DNA of 64,000 nucleotides from Spinacia oleracea (taxonomy: Eukaryota > Streptophyta > Magnoliopsida > Caryophyllales > Amaranthaceae), in contig NC_079487.1 in NCBI RefSeq assembly GCF_020520425.1, positions 105,000,141 through 105,064,140 of the forward strand, in the 5' to 3' direction. The notes under the pieces are model-generated. The model saw only the letters and a list, made by a program, of their open reading frames with translations, ran no database searches and was not told the origin of the DNA. Shown in pieces: positions 1 through 12,000 of the stretch. Positions within the stretch are counted from its first letter, which is position 1. Every line of letters begins with the position of its first letter. The position numbers were made by a program, and so were the translations under genes.

Positions 1-780
1 CCTCAAGTTTTACCAACTAAGCTAGTTGGCATCCACATAGAGGAAGATTATTTGTAGACGGATGGAGTATTAAATACTGTAGGTTGATGTTTTCATTTTT
101 GGATTTCACTTGGGGAAGGTAGATAGCTGAATTTATGGGTAGGCTAGATGGTGCCTTAATAAGCTTTGATGTTTGTTAAGGGCTAGGCAAGCTACAACTC
201 AATTCTATAGCACTATTTCGTAGTAACTCGTCATCCTTGTATGACTGAATCGGAATGGTTAGTTCGCTCAAGCATTCTAATGGATGTATCTCGGGTGGAG
301 GATATAGAGTACGCTTTAGACCGTTATCGATTAACCTAATGGCGATTGCTGGATGAAGGGCCCCTTTCGTTAATAAGTAAATCAATGCCTGCTTGCCACT
401 ATCTAGAAGTTTTCGCAACTCCTTCATGTATGATGGAATCATCAAGTATATTATAGAATTTGTAGCTATTCCAACCTAAAAACTTCTTTAATATAATGTG
501 GAAAAGTGGCCTAAATGCAGCCATATTGTTGAGCCCTCTTTCTATTAAGGTGATGACAAACTTCACCAATAGATGCTGCACCAACTTTATATCCTACAAA
601 GGAAAGCTTTCAGTGTGTATTTAGATATGCTGCACCAACTTTATATCCTATCGAAGAAACCATTCTAATGGATGTAAAATGGTCATTTGTTCTACCTTTT
701 TTTTAGTAGACCATGTCTAAATTCACACTACAAAAGTTCGACAGTGACTTTAACATGAGCTGCATGTGCCGATGTGACAG
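1..780. other. Intron sequence of the CBS-DUF21 gene
   Basis: No DUF21 membrane exon is visible here, and the first recognisable exon starts right after the AG at 779-780, so this stretch is read as intron. It holds a short direct repeat: about 25 bases around 574-600 recur near 629-654. Two overlapping minus-strand open frames (176-445 and 399-584) are not recognised and may be scraps of an old element or gene. Nothing else is supported. Confidence 0.5.
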
Positions 781-2895
781 GTTCTGGATGCACTACTTGG
801 ACATGATACTGCACTATTTAGGCGAGCACAATTAAAAGCCCTTGTCTCTATACATAGTATGGAGGTATAAATCATATTTGTTTGTACAAGGAGGAATTAT
901 GGACCGTATCATGAATGGTTCCCTGCAAAACACTGCTACTATGTCTAACATTCCCCCTTTTTCCCTTTATTTTACTCTTGTTTAGGAAGGTAAGGGTGGA
1001 GAACTTACACATGATGAGACAACAATAATCAGTGGAGCACTGGATTTAACAGAGAAGGTATTGTTGCCGTCCAAGGGCCAAGGGATTGTTGTGTCTTCTT
1101 TAATTTCATGTTTGCTTCATGTCTTATTGGTTTGACTGGATACGTTGTCCACAGACAGCTGAAGAGGCGATGACACCCATAGAATCAACATTTTCCTTGG
1201 ACGTAAACGCCAAGCTTGATTGGTTAGTTTGTTTCTGCTGTCATCTAATATCATATGCGTCCACATTTCTGATGTGTTTATGAAGATCAGGGGATACATG
1301 TCTTTACTAGTTGTCTTGGTTCAGGGGATACTTGTTGTTTAGTTTTCTTGGAAAAGTCTTATAGAGGACTTTTAAGGCTTATGGTCTGGTTTGTTGCTTA
1401 AAGTTTTAAAATGATCACATCTCAGATAATTAAGGGGAAATATTTTCTAAATTTTTACAACACAGGGAAGCTATGGGGAAAATACTCGCACGTGGTCACA
1501 GTCGTGTTCCTGTATATACTGGGAACCCAAGAAACGTTATTGGATTATTGCTGGTGGGTGAGAAAATTCTGATTAGAATATGTGCAACAAATTTTTTGCA
1601 GTCAAGAAGTTTTCTATGTTTGTAAACCTCACTTTTATTTTCTCACATCCATGGTCATCTAGGTGAAGAGCCTACTCACAGTACGACCTGAAACGGAAAC
1701 TCCAGTCAGTGCTGTTTCAATACGCAGGATTCCTCGGTTAGCACACATCACTTTTCATTACTTTTCTGAGTTTTTGGGTTTTTTGCTAATGATTGTCAGA
1801 CATTAAATACTTGCAGGGTTCCAGGAGACATGCCCTTGTATGATATCCTAAATGAGTTCCAAAAGGGAAGCAGCCATATGGCTGCTGTAGTGAAGGTTAA
1901 AAGAAAAAGCAAAGATATTCAACAAGTCATCACCAAAGAGTATTTTGAAACAAAAAGTGTTGGAACTATGATTCCTGAATTATCAACCCCTTTGCTTCCT
2001 AACGATGACCAAAAGTCGGATAGTGTTGTTCTTGATATGGGTCAGCATCCAAGGGAAGGAAAGAAGAATAATCAAACTCCTATCCAAAATGATGAAATGA
2101 CAAATGGCTTGCTTGATTTTTCTGAAGATGTTGAAGACGGTGATGTAATTGGCATTATTACCCTGGAAGATGTCTTTGAAGAACTTTTGCAGGTCGGGAA
2201 GAATGATTTTCTGTTCATTACATTTTCCTTTTCTTTTTCCATTCCAACCTTCCACTTCCTTTTTTAGTTTTCTAGTCTTCCCCAAATAAGCTTGAGGATT
2301 AACAATAGGGTGGCCATATTTATTTCCAGCATTGGAGAACAAGATAAAAGAAAAACTCAGTTTTGTATTCGAATCCAGATTCATCAAATTGCATTGTTGT
2401 TTATGCAGGAAGAGATTGTAGATGAGACAGATGTGTATGTTGATGTACATAAAAGGTATGTGGTGAAATCATACAGAAATATACGTTGAATCATATTTGT
2501 TAATTCATTTTTTCTTAAGAAAGAGGCATCATGTTGTCTACAGGATACGGGTGGCGGCGGCAGCAGCAGCATCATCTGTTGTAAGAACTCCATCAGGCCG
2601 TAAGCTGATTGGTCAAAAGGCGGTGAGTGAAAGTATCTTTATTCACATTTTAATTTTATGCTTTTCTTGGCTTAAGTAAAGGTGATTTTCATGGTTGATT
2701 TTACTTTCTTCCCCTTGAAATAGCTAATTGCTGCTCTGAGCAACAGATCTTCATTCTTAAAAGTCATACACTGATGATCTTAACTTTGTGTTTTTAACTA
2801 AACACAATTTTTTTTTGCAATGATTTGTGTAGGGAGAGCAGAACAGGAACGTCCAAGCTGTGCAGAAGTCCGAGCAAAACATACGCAGCAAATGA
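781..2895 (+). CDS. CNNM/CorC-type CBS-DUF21 membrane protein, 3' part (partial)
   Basis: Plant DUF21-plus-CBS proteins (CBSDUF/MGR group, related to animal CNNM and bacterial CorC) are membrane proteins linked to Mg2+ transport. Nine coding exons fit GT-AG rules and keep phase: 781-864, 986-1057, 1155-1222, 1466-1553, 1663-1736, 1817-2192, 2409-2455, 2544-2622 and 2833-2895, giving 316 residues to the stop. Seen: the linker [14 protein letters not shown], the segment [20 protein letters not shown], the CBS start [23 protein letters not shown], the second CBS end [20 protein letters not shown], and the tail [15 protein letters not shown]. From memory this matches the Arabidopsis At4g14240-like group almost residue for residue, apart from a variable acidic insert at about 195-255. 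The DUF21 membrane helices are missing because those exons lie left of the window. Nothing suggests decay. Confidence 0.9.
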
Positions 2896-3621
2896 TGTTT
2901 CAGGAAACTTTTTCTGACCCTTCTTCATAAGAACCAGTCCGAGGTTTCATTTGTGTATACCTTGATCCTCAAATCTGTAGCCAATACAGTAGCAAAGTTA
3001 CACTGGATCAGCCTCAACTTCTTAAGGTTGATCCTTTTCTATACTATAGGACTATAGGAGCTGGATGGTACTGTATTTTGAGTTGGTAATAGTAGAACTG
3101 TATCTAATTAGCAAGTATGTTAGCAGACTGCACTGATAGATTTCATATACATAGTAGTAGTTAGGATGATATACACGAGTTTTGTTAATCAACCACATGG
3201 CTAGCGCGTTGAATTTGTCCGTCTTTTACTTATGTAATTGCCAATTAGGTGCATTTTCTTAAACTAATTTGAATTAGAGACGATATCTGTGTAATAATTT
3301 GAACTGGAAAACTCTCCAACTGTGTTTTTTGCTTGAATGCATGATACTCCTGAGAATATTCTTATTGGAGCTTATGAAGAGTTCTTCAAGTGTTGAATAT
3401 TGTGAAATATTCCATGAACGCTCACTCTTTTATAGCTGTTTTTTGGGAAGTAGGAGCAACATATTAGGAATGACAAAAAAGAAAGGGGAAATGAAATTAG
3501 GCCAAGTAGTGGATTGAATAGAAATGAGAAGAAACAAAAGTGTTGGGCCAAATGTATTTTATGTGAGAGTAAAGTTGTGGCCCTATGAACTTTTATGCTA
3601 ATGGAACAATCTTTTGGGGAT
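2896..3621. other. 3'UTR and intergenic DNA
   Basis: AT-rich sequence after the CBS-DUF21 stop, with probable 3'UTR in the first few hundred bases. Short open frames at 3299-3517 (+) and 3372-3626 (-) show no recognisable protein and look like chance. No gene is supported. Confidence 0.5.
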
Positions 3622-3804
3622 ACCAACTAGGGTTGGTGTGAGTGGTTAAGGGTCTCTTGCTTATTAACTACAGTTTCGAGTTATAGCATTGGGTACCTCA
3701 GCTGGGAGAGATTGTGGCAATCGAGGTACCATGCAAATTCCAGCGGGAGATTAGTTCACTCACTGAAGGTGGTGGGAACTCCTCGTAGTAAAACCAATGA
3801 AAAA
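3622..3804 (+). mobile_element. tRNA-derived SINE-like element (tentative)
   Basis: The stretch starts with an A-box-like GGTGTGAGTGGTTAAGG near 3634 and has a B-box-like AGTTTCGAGT about 35 bases on, the spacing of an RNA polymerase III promoter in tRNA-derived SINEs. The body continues to about 3800, directly against a Stowaway MITE. I see no clean poly-A or target duplication, so this is a tentative call. Confidence 0.35.
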
Positions 3805-4212
3805 TACTTCATCTGTCCCTAAAATATTGTCACATACGGAGTATAACAATCTTCACTTTATTAAAATTTGGGTGTAAAATCTGCACATGATTTGGTAAAG
3901 TGAGCCTTTGAGAAGAGAGATACAGATAGGGCATGTGGGAAAAGTTACTATGAGGACATTTTACCTTTTTAAACCTGCCAATGTAAATATTTGGACATTA
4001 ATATCTCTAATTTTGTACTCTTAAAAATTATAAAAAGTTATATTCCAAAAGTACAAATTGAGACGAATCAAACAAGATCTCACACGAATATATTTTTTCT
4101 TACTCATATATCACAAATGATAGTCAAATTAAAATTTGTGAATAATGTTAAAAATCAAAGTATCATTGTTTCAAAACGAAGGAAGGAATACGGGGTAAGG
4201 ACAGAAGGAGTA
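3805..4212. mobile_element. Stowaway-type MITE (Tc1/mariner), 408 bp
   Basis: Terminal inverted repeats are CTTCATCTGTCCC at the left and the matching GGACAGAAGGAG at the right, diverged forms of the plant CTCCCTCCGTCCC end, with TA at both outer edges (3805-3806 and 4211-4212) as the target duplication. The interior is AT-rich and non-coding. The drift in the ends suggests an old copy. It needs a mariner-type transposase from elsewhere. Confidence 0.75.
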
Positions 4213-4265
4213 ATCTTTAAGAACGGATCAAAATAGAAAATGAATGTAAATTTACAAACTTTTCT

Positions 4266-4397
4266 ATAAGGCGGTCTTACACAAAAGACCACTTTATTAT
4301 CATATAAGTTAAGCAATTGAACCAATTAGTTAAGAAATTGAACCAATTAGTTAAGCACCCAAAGTGGTCTTTTCGATAAGGCGGTCTTACACAAAAG
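4266..4397. repeat. Direct repeat with inner inverted repeat upstream of the RH33-like gene
   Basis: ATAAGGCGGTCTTACACAAA occurs at 4266 and again at 4376, a spacing of 110 bases. Between them AAAGACCACTTT (about 4284-4296) faces AAAGTGGTCTTT (about 4361-4373), and AATTGAACCAATTAGTTAAG is also doubled. The layout suggests a small palindromic MITE remnant. It lies 50 bases upstream of the TATA box of the next gene. Confidence 0.5.
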
Positions 4398-4445
4398 TTG
4401 CCTAAATTAGTGTTATCGGTTCACCTCCTTCCCTGCCACCAACAG

Positions 4446-4453
4446 TATATAAG
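4446..4453 (+). promoter_or_regulatory. TATA box of the RH33-like gene
   Basis: TATATAAG lies 112 bases before the ATG at 4558, in a short GC-richer stretch just upstream of the intronless reading frame. This spacing leaves a 5'UTR of about 75-85 bases. The transcription start itself cannot be seen. Confidence 0.6.
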
Positions 4454-4557
4454 CGCCGAAGTTCCGAAAATCTAACGACATCCACGCAAATTCACACGCA
4501 CAGCACTAGTTCTGAAGACTGAGTTCAGAGTGTTTCACCTTCAACCACTCAAACAAA

Positions 4558-5529
4558 ATGCAAATCCTTCAAACAAGCTTCCCTCTTTCAACACCAAAAC
4601 CATCTCCATTTCTCCATTCTCTCTCCTCCTCCAATTCCATCTCCCCACTTTCTCTCCTCCCAAACCTCTCCGCCCTCTCCCTCACTCACCGCCGCCCTCC
4701 ATCGTCTACCCTCATCCGCATGGGCGGCGGTCCCAGAACCTTTCCAGGCGGCGTCTCAAAGTGGCAGTGGAAACGGATGCAAGCCAAGAAAGCCAAGCAA
4801 CTCCTCAAAGCCCGCCTCTCCCGCGAACGCCAGATCTACGAGATGCGCAAGCGAGCTGAGCTCAAAGCCGCCGTCTCCGACCTAGAACGCCCATGGGAGG
4901 TCGTCCAAAAAGGTGCTCCGAGAACCGCTTCGTCGCTTTTCTCCGTTTCCGCTGACGAACAGTTGAAGGTATTGGCTGATCGGTTCCAGAAGCCCGGAGG
5001 GTTTGATATGTGGTCTGATAATGATGGACCTCAGATTTTTGATAGTCCTCAGGGTTTGCCTTCTGCTAGGTTTTTCCCAAAGGGGGTTGTTCATAGTATT
5101 AAACCTTATGGTGATGTTGATGAGGGATTGAGGAGAGAGGAAATTGGGAATCGAAAATCCAGTGATGCTAAAGGTGGAATTCGAAAGCTCCGTGGTGGTT
5201 CAAATCCGAAACGAAAATCGAGTGTTGAAAAGGGTGGAATTGAGAGTGTTGATAGAAAGCGAGGTGATGATTTGAATGGTGGTGATGGAAATGGTAGGAA
5301 TTTGATGAATGTGAGGAAAGTTGAGGGTGATCATGAAAGAAGGAAGACGAATTCGAATTCGAATTCAAACGTTGAGAGGAGTGATAAAATGAAGGGGTAT
5401 GGAAGACGGCAGCCGATTTCAGGAAGAACAAGACCTTCAAAAGGTGAAGTAGATGTGTATGATATGAGCTTGCAAGGTGATGGCAGATATGGTTTTAGTG
5501 GAAGTCAGAATGATGATGATTTGAGGTGA
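4558..5529 (+). CDS. Plastid-type protein with RH33-like N-terminal block, no helicase domain
   Basis: Single-exon frame of 323 residues. Residues 1-54 are Ser/Pro/Leu-rich with few acidic residues, typical of a chloroplast transit peptide. Residues 55-75 carry the signature MGGGPRTFPGGVSKWQWKRM, followed by a basic helix (RERQIYEMRKRAELKAAV) and the blocks LKVLADRFQKPGGFDMW and LPSARFFPKGVVHSIKPYG near 140-190. From memory these blocks form the N-terminus of DEAD-box RNA helicases of the RH33/RH48 type. Here the rest is a low-complexity Lys/Arg/Asn/Gly/Ser tail, and the frame ends at TGA without any helicase motif. The last codons (TTGAG then GTGATG) could also be a splice donor, but no helicase exon follows before the convergent gene at 6011. 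An RNA-binding role is plausible but inferred. Confidence 0.8.
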   Translation: MQILQTSFPLSTPKPSPFLHSLSSSNSISPLSLLPNLSALSLTHRRPPSSTLIRMGGGPRTFPGGVSKWQWKRMQAKKAKQLLKARLSRERQIYEMRKRAELKAAVSDLERPWEVVQKGAPRTASSLFSVSADEQLKVLADRFQKPGGFDMWSDNDGPQIFDSPQGLPSARFFPKGVVHSIKPYGDVDEGLRREEIGNRKSSDAKGGIRKLRGGSNPKRKSSVEKGGIESVDRKRGDDLNGGDGNGRNLMNVRKVEGDHERRKTNSNSNSNVERSDKMKGYGRRQPISGRTRPSKGEVDVYDMSLQGDGRYGFSGSQNDDDLR

Positions 5530-6010
5530 TGATACTCTTTGTTAAAACTTGTATGTGTACATAATTATTGGTTTTTGATAAACTTATAGCAAAATATGCT
5601 CCAAGTGTTTAGGAAACTTGTATATTTGTAACATGCTTTTATCACATTGTGCCCTTTAGTTTTACTATAATGAATCTAGCAAAGTTATACAAACAACCTG
5701 TGATTGATTCTCGTCTAAACAGTTTAATAGCACGAAACAGGAATTAGCAGAGAGTGTCAAATTGAGAGCAGCACAACTACAAGTAGGAAGGCTGTGCAAC
5801 TATAAAATGAATTGGAAAGGACACAGAAGCAATCAAAACCTCTTCAGAAATTCACCAATACCTACAAAATCAGTTAGTACTGTAATTATGTACAAATTTA
5901 TGTAGCAGCAAAAAGGCTCAACACAAGCCATTCAGATAGGAAATATTGTAATGACTGACCTTATTTAACCTTCAAAAATATTCACAAACTGGGATATACT
6001 AAGGTAATTT
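5530..6010. other. Convergent intergenic region
   Basis: This 481-base gap separates two genes that run towards each other, so it should hold both 3'UTRs and poly-A signals. It is AT-rich and contains AATAAT/AATGAA-like stretches. I see no coding sequence, in particular no helicase exon. Confidence 0.6.
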
Positions 6011-9000
6011 CTAAATATCAAAAAGCTCCCAGCCTTCTTCCAAAAGCTCCTTTCGAGGTGTAATAGTCTCAGATCCAATATTTTCCTCCTCAACATTGCT
6101 TCTAGGTGTTTGGCTCTCAACAGAGGGTTCTGGGCTTATCCTTTTGGGTGTTTCGGGTAACTCCATGTGCCCAGTTGCAGGATCTGAAGCCACGCTCCTT
6201 ACTGAAGAAGTTGACGATGCCATACGAAAGCTTGTATGCTGGATGGAAAACTTACTGAGAGATACACGTTTGTCAAAATTTTCCTTCAATGACTTTACAT
6301 CCTGACAGATAACAGAGATTTCCCCCCTGCACAGAAGTTGATTAATTAAATCTACGTATTAGTAAATTATCTACAAGTACAAAAAAATTCAGAACAAATT
6401 GTGCTGACATATGATGTAGAATCCTGAGAAACAATATAAAGAGGGAATAAATTACACCAACAGCGAAGTTTAAAGAGGTCCTAACATGGAGTATATACTA
6501 GTTCTCTGAAGTATTTTGGCAATGTCAACATATAACCCATATTCTCACCTCATCAACTTTCAATCTATGTTCTTAAACCACAGGTACAGGCCCATAACTC
6601 GTATTTCAGTTCTCAAACATCCACAAGTGACGTAATCCAATGATGTATGGGCAAGGCTTGACAGTTGTTAGTCTCTAGTTGCCACTCAACTTTCCGGATG
6701 ACATAGGTCCAAGTTCCAATCAAAGGACTGTACGTGAGGGCCTTCCCTTTACCCTCCCCTCCAGAGAGTAACCAAGCAAACCAATTCTAAGATGCAACAA
6801 GTAATTATCAAACTTGCCACGAACAGAACATGACAGTAAAAACTAATTGAGCAAGGTGATGACATCCACATGCAAAAACACACAAAATAACGGGGGTTGG
6901 TTCGATAACAAATTTTATCTATGGCGATCAAGGAATAGGGAAAGCAAAAGTGCTGCAAATTCCATACTCTGCAGAAAAAGAGGATAGTAAACTTACTGCA
7001 GTTCATCGACAACACGGCCTTTCTCCATAAGGAAGTCCCTTAGCTGAATAAAAAAAGGAAATGGAACATATGAGAAAGAGAGAACACAACCACGGCAAAT
7101 ATGACTGTTAATGTGAAACTAAATCTTACCAATTTACCATAAAGTCACACAGATTGAGTTATATGCTATACAATATTCTTAATTTATCGCGCTAAGGGCC
7201 AAACAAACTAAAGTGCAAAGGCAAAACTAAGCCAGCCCAATTGTTTGAATTATTAAATTGGCAGGTCTAGCATATAAATATTAAGGGGGCACAGGAAAAT
7301 TAAAATGGCAGGAGATAAAGTTCTTGAAGGATTGTATCCACTCGATATTGTTTGAATGCTTCATCGATCAATTACCAATGCATCATTCCATGTAAAACAT
7401 ACATATCTGAACAAACATTTACCTTGGAATTCTCTTCTGCTTCTTGCTGCAATAGTTTTGACTCTTGGACCACCTGCTCCATAATGAGTTCTTGCTCAGC
7501 AAGGGCCCCTTTCGCAATCTCTTGCTTCTCTTGCATTTCTTTTTCAGCTGCTTTCCTCTCTTCTTCTGATGCAGCAAATCGTACTTCAAGAGTTTCCCGC
7601 ATCTGTGTAAATATATGAAATAAATAAATAATTGTGTAACAGCGGTGAAAGCCAAAATTACAAGGTACTTTCAAGTATCAAGAACTTCCATTTACAATAA
7701 TCAAAATTAAGAGCTAATTTGAGCATTATGGGCCTCAAATTAGGTTACTACCAAGAATTTTCAAATCATAATTATCGTTACTTTATGGTTTAAAAATATG
7801 TTTAATTTATGCATGAAACTGCACCACAGTTGAACCAACAAAAAATTATGGAAGTGAAAGATTCCATACTACACAGTACCTTATTGCCCCCTTAACTTCA
7901 AAAAACCCCTTCATTATTCATATTTCACTCAACACACTATTGTACTTCCAGTTTCCAAATATACCTCATCCCAGAAGAGACATAATTAGCCATATGGCCC
8001 ATGTCTATGGTTTTGAATGAAATGTTTATCTCATAAACACAAAGAACTGCATTTAATGTTAACATAATCATAAAAGCTCCCTTATGTGAAATAAGCACCT
8101 CTTCCGGCCAAAACCCCAACCCAAAACATAAAGAATGCAAGGTTTTATCGACCAAAACCAAAAATTTAAAAAGAACCATCTCATTTAACAATGCCTCCCT
8201 TTCCCCCATTTTTTTATTATTTTTTTAACAATACTTCCCTATATGATGAACCAACAATCCAGGAAATTAAATTGTAAAAATCAAGGCAACTAGCCCAGAA
8301 AACAATCAAATCATTTACTATGTATTAACGACAAGAATGATAAAAATGAGAGATGTATTTGCATTAGCTTATAATATATCCATTAGCTAAATTTTCACAC
8401 AGCTTCCTTGGATAGTTCCAAGCAAAAAACCAAACCTATTACATCACCAGACAATTTCCAAAGACGGGTGCATATGACTATACATCTATATGCATGTCTT
8501 AAGGCCGAGTATCCCACATTCCTACTCATACAAGAAATGAATCCCTTTCCTATCGCATACAGGGATGTCCACCAAGTGACTTAAGGTAGGTTTGAAAGAC
8601 TTTAAGGTTCAAATGATGTACCAGCATTCAGTAATAAAGTCAAATCTGTGCAGCAAGATTTTACTATGAACAGGTTTGCTAACACCCTCTATAATACCCT
8701 TTAGAATATAACTTTTAAAAAATCAACAGTACAAACTAATATGAGAACTGAAGGGGCACTAATTTACTTTACTGTTTGCTTTGTAAAGATGAAAACTCAT
8801 GGTCTGCAAATAGTAAACCACATATGAAGTATGGAACAAAAGGTAATAGTACATAGCAATGTGACATAAACTACTTTTAAACAGCAAAGTAACTGAAACA
8901 TATCATCAAGCACTCACCAAAAGTTAGAAATAAGGAATAACAATTGAATGGAGAAAAACACATTGTGTATATTGGACGAGTAAAAAAAAAAAGCATACCT

Positions 9001-12000
9001 CATCTAAAATAGCAAGTGATTTATTTTTTTCATCTGTCAAACCAAAAAGACGAGTCTGAAGCTCCCTTACTTCAGTAGCTAAAATTGACTTCTCACCATA
9101 TACTTCACCAGCATGCTAAATGTTCAATGAAAGGACCAAAGCAAAAAGTTCCACAATAATTAGTAGCAATAAACAAGATAACTAACTGAAGATTATGTCA
9201 GCCAACATAATTCTAAGATCTCGCAGACAAGCATACCATTTCATTTGCTTCCTTTGCATGCTTAAGCATCTTTTTTACTTCTTCCACCTTCTCTAGGATG
9301 TCCAAGCCTCCCCTGGCAGCAGCAGCTTTAGCTTGTTCTGCCTCGTTTTCCTGATGTTCTACATCCTCGATCAACCTGAGTATTGATTCTGTGGCTGAAA
9401 GCAGCACATCCTACATCGTGTTTTAGAACCATTTCAAAACTTGAGAACTTGTGACTTAACTACTAAAAGTACCATATCTGCTTTTATTTCTTTACTACAG
9501 GTAGTTGATATACTTCGTCAACCAAATACCTCATTTAAATATAAAGCACAGCAAATTTTAAAAGAATTATCATAAGCTGCAAATACCTTGTAGTTTTTTG
9601 CATCTTCAATAATGCCCTCGACCAGGTTTATTCTACATATCTGGCCAGACTGTGTTACTATGGTACTCAACGACATTTCACCCTCAGCACTATCATCAAT
9701 AACAGGAAAATCCTGAAAATCCAAATCAGCATTGACATAGCTGCTCATTTCTTCGTTATGACCATCAAAAAAGGACATTTCTTTCTCAGCTTCTGGCTCT
9801 GTGGAGGCTCGATCTGATAAATCACAATCTAAAGATTGTTGCTCTGGATGATAGTCAAAAGCTGGAGCATCCTTAACGCAATCTTGATTCGCATCCAAAC
9901 AATTATTTAAGCAGACATCAGCTTCGGGATTTTCAGTATTTGCAGTTGATGATGAGGCCTCATTAGTTTTATCTACATCATCAGTTCGTTTGTCCTGATA
10001 ATCGCAAGAAGGAACAAAGGATTCACCCTCATAATCCCCAGATCCCTGAATGAAATCATCCTTGCTGCATTCATTAATCAAACTTCCAGATGCAACAACC
10101 AACTTTTCAGCCTGACTGGCTTCCACAATTGTTTCTTCACACCTTGTAATTGGCATCAAATCTTCATTTCTGGTGTTTCCATTCTGTAATTCATCAGTGT
10201 CATTTGCATCATAGAAGGATGAAGCTAAAGAATCACCATCAACGTTATGGGCATCATTCACTAGAGGAGAATCATTAGCATCTTCCCCGGGGACTGATTC
10301 CAGAATTAAAGAGCTTGGCATTTCTGCCGTTTTCCCATTGCTTCTAACTGCATGGAGCATTCTATTAGAATCAAACCTTTATGCGAAAAAACTTTAAACT
10401 AAAATAACCAAACAATTAATGAGATAAAAATCCAACATCTACTGCATAAATGGTTTGAATTAAGGTTGCTAGTTTAGTGAATAGAAACAAACATTTACAA
10501 ACGTAGAATCCTGTCCATGGTTGTTAGTTCAGACTCTTACCAACAGGAAACTTCTTCTCACTGGTAAAAGGGAGAACCTCGGTAAGAATTGCTTCTACAG
10601 CTCCATCAGGATCTTTAGCATGTTCTATAGCTACAGCTTTCAATAAACGAGCATCCACCTTCAGAAACCAAAATAAAATCTTTATGAACACCTCAGCTCA
10701 AGAAGAAGAAGCATCAAGATCCAAGTAGCAAGTATTTCACAACAGCCAAGACATTTGTTTCGATTTGCATAGATTAAGTATGCTCTTAGCAGTTGGGTAT
10801 AGTTTTCCGTAATATGGTACACAATTAAGAAACCCCTTCCCAGCATCCAACAAGAAAAACGTTCTCCGACAAACTTAAGCAACAATCCAAACAGCTAAAA
10901 TAACGTGTTCTCTATTGCATCATACCCCTCATCACAATAACTAACAAGGAAGGAAAGCCACAGAATATCAGAAGAGACGGGAAGAAATGTAGTGTGCATA
11001 AATAAACAACATAAAGAAAATGAAGAAAAGTAGCTCACAAGTGTTTTAGCACTATATTCATAGGCATCTGACCCATTTCATTATAAATAGACTTGGATGT
11101 TTAGCATATCCTCTTTCCTGACTAGATGACAATTTGACAGCAGGACTACTACTCACTTGAAACAAACTTGTTTGTAGCCGTGCTATGCACGGTTATATGT
11201 TTTAATTATATTTGTAGGCATGTAATTAAAGCATAGGCATCTGACTCATTTCATTATAAATAGACTTGGATGTTTAGCACATCCTCTTTCCTGATTAGAT
11301 GACAATTTGACAGCAGGACTACTACTCACTTGAAACAAACTTGTTTGTAGTCGTGCTATGCACGGTTATATGTTTTAATCAAATCTACATAATGGCATAT
11401 GTTGATATAGAAGTTGAAGAGACAATAAACTAATCCATTTATTCTACCATTGATGAAATAGGATGTTATGAATGTAAATAACATTAATGAAAAATATATG
11501 GAGAGTCGTGCAATATTTTTATTTTTAGAAAGTAAAAGTATGATTTAAAGGGCAATCCATAAAAAAAAGGAAACAATATAGAATATCAAGAAGTGGACAC
11601 GTGGCAAGTATTCTGTATTAATATATTAGTATAGATATTGTCAAAAAGATGACAATGCAAAGTCCAGGAATGAAAACGAATTATGAAACAGTGTTTCAAA
11701 AAGCATGAGACGGTGAGACGCATTAAGAAAAAAAAGAACTGTTCTTTCAGCCGCTTCATATAGATAGGAGGCAAAGGGACACGTGAAGGCAATATGAGGT
11801 CTTTATAATTCCATAGTTAAAAAAATCTACTCATCTATATGAAGGCTCAAAGGACCGAGGATTCTCTATAGGATTAGATTTTCCGATTAGACTGGGAGGC
11901 TCTGACACGTGAGCTACCATAAAATCAAGGATTGTAGTCGTTTTTAACATTTTATTTTATTTCCTAATAAAGTCTATGTTCTGAGGCATTTGAGCATCAA

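Noticed and set aside
176-584. Two overlapping minus-strand frames in the leftmost intron
   Set aside because: Composition is somewhat protein-like, but I recognise no family and the two frames are in different registers; not enough for a gene call.
5530-6010. Possible continuation of the RH33-like gene into a helicase
   Set aside because: No motif of a DEAD-box helicase in any frame, and the convergent CUE gene starts its 3' end at once.
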